NCBI GenBank assembly: GCA_050013075.1 | Contig: JBEKFZ010000061.1 | Coordinates: 1-25,421 of the forward strand | From: JBEKIK01 sp050013075 | GTDB lineage: Bacteria > Planctomycetota > Planctomycetia > Pirellulales > Thermoguttaceae | Reading direction: 5' to 3' | Length of the DNA: 25,421 bases | Shown here: positions 13,399 through 22,700 of the stretch, one piece after another | Position numbering within the stretch: the first letter of the stretch is position 1 | How the letters are laid out: each line of letters starts with the position of its first letter | Program-made: the position numbers and the translations under genes | Notes under the pieces: generated by a model | Databases searched by the model: none | Seen by the model: only the letters and a program-made list of their open reading frames with translations | Told to the model about the DNA's origin: nothing

Positions 13399-14844
13399 AT
13401 GAACCAGCGAGAAATTACGGAAAAAAATAGGACTTGGTTATCAGATGAAATCAATATTTGGAAGAGCCGGGGCATAGTCTCCGAAGACCACGCCGCCAGG
13501 ATTTGGGGGCTTTATGTCAACGCACAGCAGTCAGCCCAACGACGTCATGCCCTCGCCAGATTTACGCTGTTAAGCCTGGCGACGTTGATGATGGGACTCG
13601 CCGTTTTGTTGATGATCGCTTACAACTGGGAGGCGATTGGCCGGCCAGTCAAACTGGCTATCATCTTCGGTGCTATTCTTGGGGCCTATGCAGCGGCGTT
13701 TTGGTTGCGCTACCTGCGCCAAGCCCGGTTGATTTCGGAGTTGCTTTTCTTTCTGGGTTGTTTGTTCTACGGGGCGGCGATTTGGCTGATTGCACAGATA
13801 TTCAATATTAATGGCCATTATCCCGACGCCGTGTGGTGCTGGGCCTTGGGCGTACTGCCCTTTGCGCTTTGCTTGGATACGTTGTTGTTCCATTGTCTGT
13901 ATGCCGGGTTGCTGGCAACTTGGGTAGGTTGTGAAACGCTGGGCTTCGCACATTTAATGAACTGGTTCTTTTCCAATTGGGGAATCCCTTTGCCGGTGTC
14001 CTATAGTCTTCCACTGATGGTATTGCCGGGCATCGTTTGGGCTTATCGAAAGGGTTCTCCGCTTACTCTGGCGATTTATCTTTCCGTAATTGCATGGTGG
14101 ATCGTCTTGTATCCGCTCTGTTGGCAATTGCGTATCGACCCGATGTATTGGGTGGCGGTCTTGGGTGGAATATTCTTGATGATCGCCTTGATTCATGCCC
14201 CCAGAAATAACATGGCTGCGCCTTTTTACATACTGGGTGTGGCGATGGTGCTGGCGGGCCTGGTTCCTTTGAGTTTTGCCGATTATCAATGCAATTATTA
14301 TAGGAACAGGGACCTCGTTCACTACCAGATATACACCGGGATAGGTTTTATTATTGCGGGATTGACTTGTTCCTTGGTTTTGGCCTATTGGGCGAAAAAA
14401 AACCAGATCCGGCAAAACGGAACACCCGTTTCCTTTGCTTCCCAACTAGTTTCCTTGGCCGTTCCCTTGGCGATCATAGGCTCAATGGGATTTTTGTGCG
14501 TGTGGCATGGAATGATGGATGTTCATAGCATCTCCTACCGTCCTTACTATGTCGATTCGCTTCTGAGATGGTCATATCCCATATTAGTGCCGGTGATTAT
14601 TGTAAACATTTTGATGGTTGCTTTTTCCATTTGGTTGATACGCAGAGGCATGAAATACGACCGCGCCAAGATTTTTGCCTTGGGCGTCGCTTATTTCCTG
14701 CTTTGGGCCATACTTCGATATTTCGATCTGTTTAGCGGCGTGGGCGGAATGTTGGGGGCGGCGGCGCTGTTTTTAACCTGCGGCGTCGCGCTGTATGCCG
14801 TGGCGCGACTTTGGCAATGTCGAAAGGAGATTTCCCATGTTTGA
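13399..14844 (+). CDS. DUF2157 family polytopic membrane protein
   Basis: A 481-residue inner-membrane protein. A soluble N-terminal segment (about 1-50) carries the DUF2157 signature pattern: an L-x-x-E-x-x-x-W-x-x-x-G-I-V-S helix, then H-A-A-R-I-x-x-x-Y. About 12 hydrophobic segments follow, beginning LLSLATLMMGLAVLLMIAYNW, including QIFNINGHYPDAVWCWALGVLP. The function of DUF2157 is unknown. The family is typically found next to GDYXXLXY or DUF4401 proteins, which is what follows here. ATG 13399 is preferred to GTG 13387; both lack a strong Shine-Dalgarno (AAAGTGG is upstream). The stop codon overlaps the start of the next gene by 8 bases, implying translational coupling. Confidence 0.88.
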   Translation: MNQREITEKNRTWLSDEINIWKSRGIVSEDHAARIWGLYVNAQQSAQRRHALARFTLLSLATLMMGLAVLLMIAYNWEAIGRPVKLAIIFGAILGAYAAAFWLRYLRQARLISELLFFLGCLFYGAAIWLIAQIFNINGHYPDAVWCWALGVLPFALCLDTLLFHCLYAGLLATWVGCETLGFAHLMNWFFSNWGIPLPVSYSLPLMVLPGIVWAYRKGSPLTLAIYLSVIAWWIVLYPLCWQLRIDPMYWVAVLGGIFLMIALIHAPRNNMAAPFYILGVAMVLAGLVPLSFADYQCNYYRNRDLVHYQIYTGIGFIIAGLTCSLVLAYWAKKNQIRQNGTPVSFASQLVSLAVPLAIIGSMGFLCVWHGMMDVHSISYRPYYVDSLLRWSYPILVPVIIVNILMVAFSIWLIRRGMKYDRAKIFALGVAYFLLWAILRYFDLFSGVGGMLGAAALFLTCGVALYAVARLWQCRKEISHV

Positions 14845-15331
14845 ATCCGGCGATTCCGTTTCTCCTTTTCCTGCATGGATTGACCGGCCGGCAGCCTGGA
14901 TAAAAGGGCATGAGCGACTGCTAATTATGGGGGGAATAATTTTGCAACTTATCGTGCTTGTGGGCATGATCGCCATGCGGCTGGCGCCCATACTGACGGG
15001 CAATACAATCTTGCTCCGGGTTGTTCCCGTCGATCCTCGAGATATTTTCCGGGGCAATTACGTGGTCCTGGGTTACGAGTGCAGCCGGATCCCCTCGGCA
15101 GGCATCGCTGGGCTAAGGGGTTATCAAAATTACGATTTCCGCGAAGTGCAGGGCCAAACGGTTTATGTCACTCTTGCTCCCGAGTCCGATGGAAGGCATT
15201 GGCGTCCCGAGCGGTATTCCACGGAACGGCCCAAACAAGGCACATACCTTCGCGGGCAAATCCAAGGTTGGCAAATTCAATACGGCATCGAGTCGTTTTA
15301 TGTCCAGGAGGGTAAAGGGCACGATTATTAA
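14837..15331 (+). CDS. GDYXXLXY family protein
   Basis: A 164-residue protein. Met14837 has AAAGGAGA 7 bases upstream and overlaps the last 8 bases of the DUF2157 gene (ATGTTTGA). After a 32-residue cytoplasmic start there is one transmembrane helix (LLIMGGIILQLIVLVGMIAM). The family hallmark follows in VDPRDIFRGNYVVLGYE (GNYVVLGY for GDYxxLxY; the Asp is Asn here). The rest is a beta-rich domain, with YVTLAPESDGRHW and TYLRGQIQ. The family is known as the constant partner of DUF2157/DUF4401 membrane proteins; its role is unknown. The TM-out topology places the motif at the periplasmic face. Confidence 0.88.
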   Translation: MFESGDSVSPFPAWIDRPAAWIKGHERLLIMGGIILQLIVLVGMIAMRLAPILTGNTILLRVVPVDPRDIFRGNYVVLGYECSRIPSAGIAGLRGYQNYDFREVQGQTVYVTLAPESDGRHWRPERYSTERPKQGTYLRGQIQGWQIQYGIESFYVQEGKGHDY

Positions 15332-15504
15332 AATGCCGTGCACAATCGAAAATTATCCGCCAAAATCAGCGTCACGGCCGGCGGGGAAGCGTTTCTACGC
15401 GATTTAGTGATCGAGTAGGAATAAACGCCGGTCCGTTGCATTTTTTATCGGATGCGGTAAAAATGGGGTTATGATAAACTCATATAACCCTTTCACATCC
15501 GGCC

Positions 15505-16092
15505 ATGATACTACTCATTGATAATTACGATTCTTTTACCTACAACCTGGTGCAGCGGCTGGGCGAGATCGATCCGGCGTTGGACCTTGAGGTTTATCGC
15601 AACGATAAAATTACCTTGGACGAGATCGAAGCCAAGCGGCCGACGCATTTGATCATCTCGCCGGGGCCTTGCACGCCCGACGAGGCCGGAATTTCGATGC
15701 CGTGCGTGAAGCGGTTTGCCGGCAAGATTCCGCTTTTGGGCGTGTGCTTGGGGCACCAGTCGATCGGTCAGGCCTTCGGCGCTAAGATCGTCCGCTGCGG
15801 CCGGTTGATGCACGGCAAGACCGACCAAATCCATCACGATAATCAAGGACTGCTCCGCGATCTGCCTAATCCATTCACGGCCACGCGGTATCACAGCCTG
15901 GTGATCGAGCCTGACACGCTCCCAGGCGAATTTATCGTCAATGCCTGGAGCACCGCCCCGGACGGAACCCGGGAAATAATGGGCATCCGCCACAAGCGGT
16001 TTCCCCTCTTCGGCGTGCAGTTCCATCCCGAAAGCTTTCTTACCGACTGCGGCTCGACGTTCCTGGAACGCTTTCTGAAGGTCGGGCAATAA
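15505..16092 (+). CDS. trpG: Glutamine amidotransferase, anthranilate/aminodeoxychorismate synthase component II
   Basis: Class I glutamine amidotransferase of 195 residues that delivers ammonia to the TrpE or PabB subunit acting on chorismate. Visible motifs: LLIDNYDSFTYNLVQ at 3-17, ISPGPCTPDEAG at 51-62, the nucleophile in LLGVCLGHQSIGQAFG (Cys81), RYHSLVIE at 128-135, and the His-Glu of the triad in VQFHPESFLT (His174, Glu176). The length and the full catalytic triad indicate an active enzyme. TrpG and PabA cannot be told apart by sequence alone, and many bacteria use one subunit for both. No trpE, trpD or pabB is adjacent. The start ATG 15505 has a weak leader (CATCCGGCC) without a clear Shine-Dalgarno. 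Confidence 0.94.
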   Translation: MILLIDNYDSFTYNLVQRLGEIDPALDLEVYRNDKITLDEIEAKRPTHLIISPGPCTPDEAGISMPCVKRFAGKIPLLGVCLGHQSIGQAFGAKIVRCGRLMHGKTDQIHHDNQGLLRDLPNPFTATRYHSLVIEPDTLPGEFIVNAWSTAPDGTREIMGIRHKRFPLFGVQFHPESFLTDCGSTFLERFLKVGQ

Positions 16093-16123
16093 TTCACCTG
16101 CACGAAGAATGTCAATATCAGGG

Positions 16124-16238
16124 AATCACGAAATTATGAAAGGACGAAATCACGAAAAAGTTATATAAAAAACTAATTGATGAGTAATATGTGCCCATAT
16201 TTACTTTCGCTCTTTCGTACTTTCGTGTTTTCGTGATA
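16124..16238. repeat. Imperfect inverted repeat made of CACGAAA units
   Basis: ATCACGAAATTATGAAAGGACGAAATCACGAAAA (16124 onward) is mirrored by TTTCGCTCTTTCGTACTTTCGTGTTTTCGTGAT ending at 16238. The arms are built from the short unit (A)NCACGAAA and its complement, with about 45 bases between. It lies between trpG and lnt and ends 6 bases before the lnt start, so no normal Shine-Dalgarno is present. Confidence 0.6.
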
Positions 16239-16243
16239 AAAAA

Positions 16244-17887
16244 ATGATCCCGGGTTTTTTAAGAACTTCGACTTTTAAATATGCTTTTCTCGGAGCGGTT
16301 TTGCTTTGGGCCGCTTTTCCGCCGCTGGATCTCTGGCCGCTGGCGTGGATCGCGCCGATTCCGTGGGTGCTGCTCATCCGACGGGAAAAACTTGACGGAC
16401 CTCGGCCGTTTTTTATCCTCTGGCTGGCCGGTTTCGCCTTTTGGCTGGCCGTGCTGCACTGGCTCCGCCTGCCGTATTGGGCAACCGCTTTCGGCTGGGT
16501 GGCCCTGTCGTTTTACTTTGCTTTTTATCTGCCGTTGTTTATCGCCCTGAGCCGAACGGCCGTGCACCAACTCCGTCTGCCCGTGATCTTGGCGGCCCCG
16601 ATCGTCTGGACCGGTCTGGAACTCGCCCGGGCGCATCTCTTGACCGGCATGACTATGGCCAGCCTCGCTCATACGCAGTATCGCTGGGTGGAATTGATCC
16701 AAATCAGCGACCTGGCGGGCGCTTATGGCGTCAGTTTCCTGGTGATGTTCGCGGCAGCATGCTTTGCCCAAATGCTGCCGTGCGAAGGCAAGCCCCGCGC
16801 GTTTTGGCCGCTTCTGCCGGCCGCGGCGATATTAGCCGCCGCATTGGGTTATGGTTTTATACGGACCGCCGGCAATAATACGACGCCTGGGCTGAAGATC
16901 GCGCTCATCCAAGGCTCGATTGATACCACGATGAATGACAGTGTGGATTCCCGCGAAACGATGGATTCCCAATATATTGAACTTTCCAGGCAGGCAATCG
17001 ATAAATATGGGAAATTGGATTTGATCGTTTGGCCGGAAGGAGTTTTTCGATATCCATTGATTACCTTTGATGCCGACGCGGGTGCAAGAGATTCGCGGTT
17101 GCGGGAAGACGGCATTACACCCGAGAAAGCTAGGGATAACTTGAAAACATGGTACGATCAATCCCGCCAGGCATTTATCGAAACCGCCGGACTACTACAT
17201 TCACCCTTGCTAATCGGACTCAACTCGTATCATTTTACCGCCGACAAGGAGCGAATATATAATTCAGCGGCGTATGTATCGGCATCCGGCGAATTGTTGG
17301 GCCGTTACGACAAGATGCATCTGGTCATGTTCGGCGAGTACATTCCCTTTGCCGAGTATTTGACTTGGCTTTACAACCTTACTCCGCTTAGCGTGGGCAC
17401 TCTGCCCGGCACGCAGCCCGCGGTTTTTCAAATAGGCGATATCCGCATTGCCCCGAATATCTGCTACGAAAGCGTATTGCCGCATGTGATCCGCCGGCAG
17501 ATCAACACCCTTCAGGCCCAAGGGAAAGAACCGGACGTGCTGGTAAACCTCACCAACGACGGCTGGTTTTGGGGCTCCAGCGAACTGGACCTGCACCTGG
17601 CCTGCGGGATATTTCGGGCAGTGGAATGCCGCAAGCCATTTTTGATCGCCGCAAACACCGGCTTCTCCGCCTGGATCGACGCCGACGGCCGGATCATGGA
17701 AAAAGGACCGCGGCGCGAAACCGCCACGCTTCTGGCCGAGGTCCGCGTGGATCATCGTAAAAGCTGGTATCTGTATTACGGCGATTGGCCCTCTGGAATC
17801 TGCCTTGCGGGTTGCTGTGTTTTTGCCGCCTTAGGGTTTTGGAAACGCTTCCGCCAAAAAGGCAAAAGTGCAAGTCCTGAATCCTGA
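16244..17887 (+). CDS. lnt: Apolipoprotein N-acyltransferase
   Basis: Lnt transfers an acyl chain from phospholipid to the N-terminal cysteine of lipoproteins, the last step of lipoprotein maturation, in the cytoplasmic membrane. The 547-residue product has an N-terminal block of about six membrane helices (roughly 10-205). A nitrilase-like domain follows, with the Glu-Lys-Cys triad in LIVWPEGVF (Glu265), YDKMHLVMFGEYIPF (Lys357) and NICYESVLP (Cys407). Further family motifs are LTNDGWF and FRAVECRKPFLIAANTGFSAWID. A final TM is at about 516-534. A segment between Glu265 and Lys357 (about 272-318, charged and helical) is longer than in the E. coli enzyme (512 residues). It is a single gene with no cutE-linked neighbours. 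Confidence 0.95.
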   Translation: MIPGFLRTSTFKYAFLGAVLLWAAFPPLDLWPLAWIAPIPWVLLIRREKLDGPRPFFILWLAGFAFWLAVLHWLRLPYWATAFGWVALSFYFAFYLPLFIALSRTAVHQLRLPVILAAPIVWTGLELARAHLLTGMTMASLAHTQYRWVELIQISDLAGAYGVSFLVMFAAACFAQMLPCEGKPRAFWPLLPAAAILAAALGYGFIRTAGNNTTPGLKIALIQGSIDTTMNDSVDSRETMDSQYIELSRQAIDKYGKLDLIVWPEGVFRYPLITFDADAGARDSRLREDGITPEKARDNLKTWYDQSRQAFIETAGLLHSPLLIGLNSYHFTADKERIYNSAAYVSASGELLGRYDKMHLVMFGEYIPFAEYLTWLYNLTPLSVGTLPGTQPAVFQIGDIRIAPNICYESVLPHVIRRQINTLQAQGKEPDVLVNLTNDGWFWGSSELDLHLACGIFRAVECRKPFLIAANTGFSAWIDADGRIMEKGPRRETATLLAEVRVDHRKSWYLYYGDWPSGICLAGCCVFAALGFWKRFRQKGKSASPES

Positions 17888-18190
17888 ACCCCTGAAACCA
17901 GAATCTTGCCCCCTCTCCCAATCCCTTAAACCGCTACCCTAGCCCTCTATCAGCGGGGGAGAATTTCGACTGTATCAGTTGTATCAGTATTCAATAGGTC
18001 TTTTAAGCCTGAATATCTTGCCGGACGTCACAAATTATCCGGTTTATGGGGGTTCTGATTGACATGCGAAATTGGGCGAAGTTATACTAAAAAGATAAAA
18101 GTTGCGGATTATTTGACCCTGGAAAGTTGATTTGCACCTGAATCGCACCATCGGGCCGCCTGATAAATTAGGCCGCGGGAAAGGTCTGGA
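17888..18190. other. 303-base spacer with repeat remnants and a promoter
   Basis: Begins with CCTGAATCCTGAACCCCTGAAA-type low-complexity sequence, then CCCTCTCCCAATCCC and CCCTAGCCCTCTA, degraded relatives of the hairpins near 511 and 1860. It ends with a good sigma-70 promoter at 18059-18088. No gene seen. Confidence 0.55.
18059..18088 (+). promoter_or_regulatory. Sigma-70 promoter of the coiled-coil gene
   Basis: TTGACA, an 18-base spacer and TATACT. This is a near-consensus housekeeping promoter with a predicted start near 18095, leaving a leader of about 95 bases before ATG 18191. Confidence 0.75.
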
Positions 18191-19063
18191 ATGAACCTAA
18201 TCGGAAAAATATTCACGGTATTGATCTTTATTTTAAGCATCATTTTCATGACTATGGTGCTGGCTATCTATGCCACGCATAGGAACTGGCGCGACGCCGT
18301 CGAAACTACGCCGGAACAGGTTACCGCGACCAGACCCTTGGGATTGAAATACGAATGGGACAAGGAAAAGAAACACAACCAGGAACTTAAAGACCAGTTG
18401 GATCAGCTCAAACAGGAAAAGGACAAGGAACTCGACGCCAAGGTGCAAGCCCTGACCAAGCTGGAAAACGAAAACTCGCTGATGAAAGACAAGAACAATG
18501 AACTCCAGAAGTCCATAGATAAATTAGACGATGCGCAGCGGAAAGCGGTGGCGGCCTTAAAGGCCACGCAAGATGAATCGGCTAAATTCCGCGGGGAGGT
18601 CGAGGGCCTGCGCAGCGAAGCCGAAAAGGCCCAATCCGACCGCAATGCGCATTTCAGGGAAGTAGTCCGCCTCACCGATGAAATGCACCAGATGCTCAAC
18701 GAGATGACCGATCTGAAGAATCGCAACACCACCTTGGCGGCCGACATGGCTAAAGCCCGGGAGGTGCTGCGGCACTTCGATCTTAGCGAGAATACGGACA
18801 TTTCGGGCAGTCCCCCGCGCGTGGAAGGCCTGGTAGAGGCGGTCTTAGGCGGCGGGATGACGGAAATTTCCATCGGCTCCGATTCCGGTGTGCAGAAAGG
18901 CCATAAACTCGACGTGTATCGCGTTGCCCCCACCGGAAATAAATACGTCGGCCGGGTCGAAGTCCTGAAAACCGCCCCGGACAAGTCGGTCTGCAAAATC
19001 ATACCCAGTTTCCAGCAAAGCGAAGTGCAGAAAGGTGACCGTGTCGCCTCCAAAATCGAGTAA
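18191..19063 (+). CDS. Membrane-anchored coiled-coil protein
   Basis: A 290-residue protein of a type common in planctomycetes, with no assigned function. One N-terminal transmembrane helix (GKIFTVLIFILSIIFMTMVLAIY, 5-27) is followed by a long heptad-rich coiled coil (about 55-205, rich in Lys/Glu/Gln/Leu, KLENENSLMKDKNNELQKSIDKLDDAQ). A C-terminal beta-rich domain (about 213-290) contains VEGLVEAVLGGGMTEISIGSDSGVQKGHKLDVYR and VGRVEVLKTAPDKSVCKI. This closing domain resembles the small barrel that follows coiled coils in MreC- or FlgT-like proteins, but the match is only topological. AAAGG precedes ATG 18191. It overlaps the next gene by 23-29 bases, so the two probably form a functional pair at the cell envelope. 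Confidence 0.85.
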   Translation: MNLIGKIFTVLIFILSIIFMTMVLAIYATHRNWRDAVETTPEQVTATRPLGLKYEWDKEKKHNQELKDQLDQLKQEKDKELDAKVQALTKLENENSLMKDKNNELQKSIDKLDDAQRKAVAALKATQDESAKFRGEVEGLRSEAEKAQSDRNAHFREVVRLTDEMHQMLNEMTDLKNRNTTLAADMAKAREVLRHFDLSENTDISGSPPRVEGLVEAVLGGGMTEISIGSDSGVQKGHKLDVYRVAPTGNKYVGRVEVLKTAPDKSVCKIIPSFQQSEVQKGDRVASKIE

Positions 19064-19262
19064 CAACCCCGGCGGAACCTTTCGCAAACCCCGGGCCGAT
19101 CTGTACACCATACTCCTGGTGATCGCCCTGTTGGCGATACTGACGGCCATTCTTTTCTTGTATCTGCACATGCAAAGCTATAACTTCGAACTGAAAGGCG
19201 CCCCGCCGGTGGCAATGATCGCCGCAAGTCTTGGAGTTTGGAGATCGAAAATCCGCGGATAG
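19041..19262 (+). CDS. Small single-TM protein overlapping the coiled-coil gene
   Basis: A 73-residue protein if GTG 19041 is the start (AAAGG 5 bases upstream); GTG 19035 would add two residues. It begins inside the last 23 bases of the coiled-coil gene in another frame, a sign of translational coupling. After a Pro/Ser-rich start, RADLYTILLVIALLAILTAILFLYLHM is a transmembrane helix, followed by YNFELKGAPPV. Small proteins of the form 'YTxLLxIALLA...FLYLxM...Y' follow coiled-coil genes in other planctomycetes as far as I recall. Function unknown. Confidence 0.75.
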   Translation: MSPPKSSNNPGGTFRKPRADLYTILLVIALLAILTAILFLYLHMQSYNFELKGAPPVAMIAASLGVWRSKIRG

Positions 19263-19528
19263 GTAATCGGGGATTGGGGATTAGAGTCTTTGTTTGTGGT
19301 TTGATCGCGTTTCGCGCGCATGTTTTTTTATTGCAAATTGCAAATTGAATAACCATAAATCGCTGCGCCAATTTGCAATCATTTTGCTTGCGGCCGTGAG
19401 GTCTCGCTAGGGATTGGTTTCCGCCATCCGCCTTTGTTTTGCCTTCCGCATTCTTAGTTCCGCGCTCATCGTGCTGCTCTATTCTCCATCCCCTTTGATG
19501 TCTCCATCACGTATTTTCATCCCGCCCA

Positions 19529-19557
19529 TTGACAATGCTAGTATTGCCAGCTAGAAT
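19529..19557 (+). promoter_or_regulatory. Sigma-70 promoter of the PL11 gene
   Basis: TTGACA, a 17-base spacer and TAGAAT, giving an expected start near 19564 and a 180-base leader before ATG 19744. Confidence 0.7.
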
Positions 19558-19671
19558 AGCGGCCTATATCGGAGGGGAAAACTAACGGCTCATTTTTGTG
19601 GGCAAAGTCGTCGGAGAGACGGCAACGGATTTCTATCTTATCCGGCGGTGTGGCTTCTCGCTCCGCAGTGA

Positions 19672-19702
19672 TTGTAAGACGGATTTCAAATCCGTCCTAC
19701 AA
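19672..19702. repeat. 31-bp hairpin repeat TTGTA-GACGGATTT/AAATCCGTC-TACAA
   Basis: Arms TTGTA(A)GACGGATTT and AAATCCGTC(C)TACAA are complementary apart from one unpaired position, with a single central C. It lies in the 5' leader of the PL11 gene. It has the look of the dispersed 'GGACGGATTTCAAATCCGTCC' extragenic element. Confidence 0.65.
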
Positions 19703-19743
19703 TTTGCATTTTTCCGCCACTTCATTCTACCGGGAGGACAGTC

Positions 19744-22700
19744 ATGCTCCGAAGTCTTCTCCGCAAATCCAAAAAATCATCGCGTATTAATTCTTTTTTC
19801 TCAACCCGCACATCCTCCTGCCTCCGCGACCACTACAGTCGGCTGAAATTTGAATCTCTCGAACCGCGCTGGGTGCTCAACAGCGTTACCGGACTGGACA
19901 ATACGTCGTTGGTTCCCGATCTCGCATCCGGCACTGAAGCCGAGATTGCGGCGACTGCTTCCGCTCCACGGCAGACGGAATATCTTGACCGCGGGGTCGT
20001 CGCCATCAATCAGGGCGGAGGACAGGTCTATATAGGCTGGCGCCTGTTGGGCACCGATCCCAGCGACATCGCCTTCAACCTTTATCGATCCACGGGCGGC
20101 GCGGCGGCGGTAAAACTCAACAGCACTCCGATCACCGTAACCACCGATTACGTCGATACCGGCGTAAACACGGCCCTAAGCAATTTATATTTCGTCCGGC
20201 CGGTCGTCGGCGGCGTGGAGCAGTCGGCCAGCGAGACCTTTACCCTGGGAGCAAACGCGTCCACTCAGCAATATTTGGGAATTCCGCTTCAGATTCCCGC
20301 CGGCGTCACCACGCCCGATGGGGTAACTTGCACTTATAGCGCCAACGATTGCAGCGTGGGCGACCTGGACGGCGACGGCCAGTACGAAATCATTGTGAAA
20401 TGGGATCCATCCAACTCAAAAGACAATGCGCAATCTGGCTATACTGGAAACGTCTATCTTGACGCCTACAAAATGGACGGAACTCTGCTTTGGCGCATCG
20501 ATTTGGGCAAAAATATCCGCGCCGGGGCACATTACACGCAATTCATCGTCTACGATCTTGATGGCGACGGCCGGGCGGAAGTCGCCTGCAAGACTGCGCC
20601 GGGCACTATCGATGGAAAGGGAAATTATGTGATCTTGCCCGGCGACGATCCCACGGCCGATTATCGCAATTCATCGGGCTATATCCTTTCGGGGCCGGAA
20701 TATCTGACGATTTTCGACGGTACGACAGGCCGCGCATTGGCCACAACCTCTTTTGCGCCTGCCAGAGGCAAGGTATCTGATTGGGGAGACACTTATGGCA
20801 ATCGTTGTGATCGTTTCCTGGCCTGTGTGGCATACTTGGATGGCGTAAGTCCCAGCCTGGTGGAGTGCCGGGGATACTATGGTCCCCAAAGCGGGCAAAC
20901 AAAAGCCAAGACCGAAATCGTGGCCTGGAACTGGCGCAACGGAACTCTAAGCCAGGTCTGGACCTTTGAAGCCGCCATGGGACAAGACGGCGATATCAAC
21001 ATCGACTACATCGGCCAAGGAGATCACAGTCTCAGCGTTGCCGACATCGACGGCGATGGCAAGGATGAAATCATTTATGGCGCGTGCGCGATCGACGATA
21101 ACGGCGCCCCCATTTATTGTACAGGCCTTGGCCACGGCGACGCCATGCACGTCGGTGATTTTGACCCAACCCGGCCGGGCCTGGAAGTATTCGAGGTCCA
21201 TGAAACGGCGTCATCCACGGCCGGCGTTGAATTGCACGACGCCGCCACCGGGGAGATCATCTGGGGGCAAGGCTCGACAGGCGACGTGGGACGCGGATGT
21301 TGCGATAATATCATTGCAGGCACGGTCGGCGCAGAGATGTGGTCCGCCAACAGCAGCTATCTTTATGACGTCAACGGAAACGTGGTTGGCAATGCCCCAA
21401 GTTCCGACAATTTCCTGGTCTGGTGGGACGGCGATACAAGCCGCGAATTGGAGGACGGCACTACCATTAAAAAGTATTCCACCAGTGGTGAAACAACACT
21501 TCTCACTGCCACCGGGTGCTCTTCAAACAATGGCACCAAATCAACTCCTTGTCTGGTGGCCGATATTCTGGGCGACTGGCGCGAAGAGGTGGTTTGGCGC
21601 ACCACCGACAGTTCGGAACTCCGCATCTACACGACAACCACGCCATCCACCACTCGTATTTACACCCTCATGGACGACCTGCAGTACCGGGAATCGATCG
21701 CCTGGCAGAACGTGGCTTACAATCAGCCGGCTCATACCAGTTTTTACCTCGGCTATGGAATGTCGACCCCGCCCACGCCCAACATCTATGTTGTCAAAAG
21801 CGATCTGGTGCCGCCGGCTGTCCCCACTGGTTTGGCGGTGACGGTTGCTTCGCCGAGTGAAATCGATTTGTCCTGGACCGCCAGTTCGGGCGCCACAAGT
21901 TACAGGGTCAAACGAGCGGACAACAGCGGCGGGCCTTTCTACACCATCGCCACCGGTGTTACCGGAACCGGCTATTCCGATACAAACGTGGAAGTTAGCG
22001 GGACTTATTACTATGTCGTTTCGGCGGTAAGCTCATCCGGCGAAAGCGATAATTCCCCCGAGGTCATGGGATCGATAACCGGTCTTCCAGCCCCGACTGG
22101 CTTAACGGCAACGGCTGTTTCCTTTAGCCAGGTCGATTTGTCTTGGACGGCCAGCCCAAGTGCCGCTAGTTACCTCATCAGACGGGCGTTTAATAGCGGC
22201 GGACCTTACACAATCATCGCCTCCGACGTGACAAGCACCACCTACTCCGACGCGACCGTGCTCAGCGGCGGGACATATTATTACGTGGTCGCGGCGGTAA
22301 GCGCGACGAATGGCAGCCCCAACTCGGCCGAAACTATAGTCTCGATACCCTTGATCTTCCCGTGGGTTGCCCAGGACATCGGCAGCGTGGGCGTTGCCGG
22401 CCACACCATATACTCCAACGACGTTTTCCAAGTGACCGGTTCCACCGCCAGTTCGGGCGACGGGTTCCAATTTGCCTATCAGGAGCTTGTCGGCGATTGC
22501 ACTATTATTGCCAAAGTCGATTCCCAGACTATCGCCACGGGCTGGGGCGGAATCATGCTCCGCAACTCGGCCTCCACCACCTCGCGTTATGTAAGCATGG
22601 TCGCCACCTCCGATTCCAAGCTTCATATATTTTTCAATTACCGTTCTTCGGACGGCGGCTCGACCAAGTATTCGACAGGCTATCAGGCCGTACCGATATG

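Larger units (their letters stand above)
19263..19743. other. 481-base repeat-rich leader of the PL11 gene
   Basis: Contains GGGGATTGGGGATTAG (19268-19284), TTGCAAATTGCAAATT with a complementary AATTTGCAAT (19331-19379), 'CCGCCTTTGTTTTGCC' low complexity, a good promoter (19529-19557) and a 31-bp hairpin (19672-19702). No gene supported. Confidence 0.55.
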
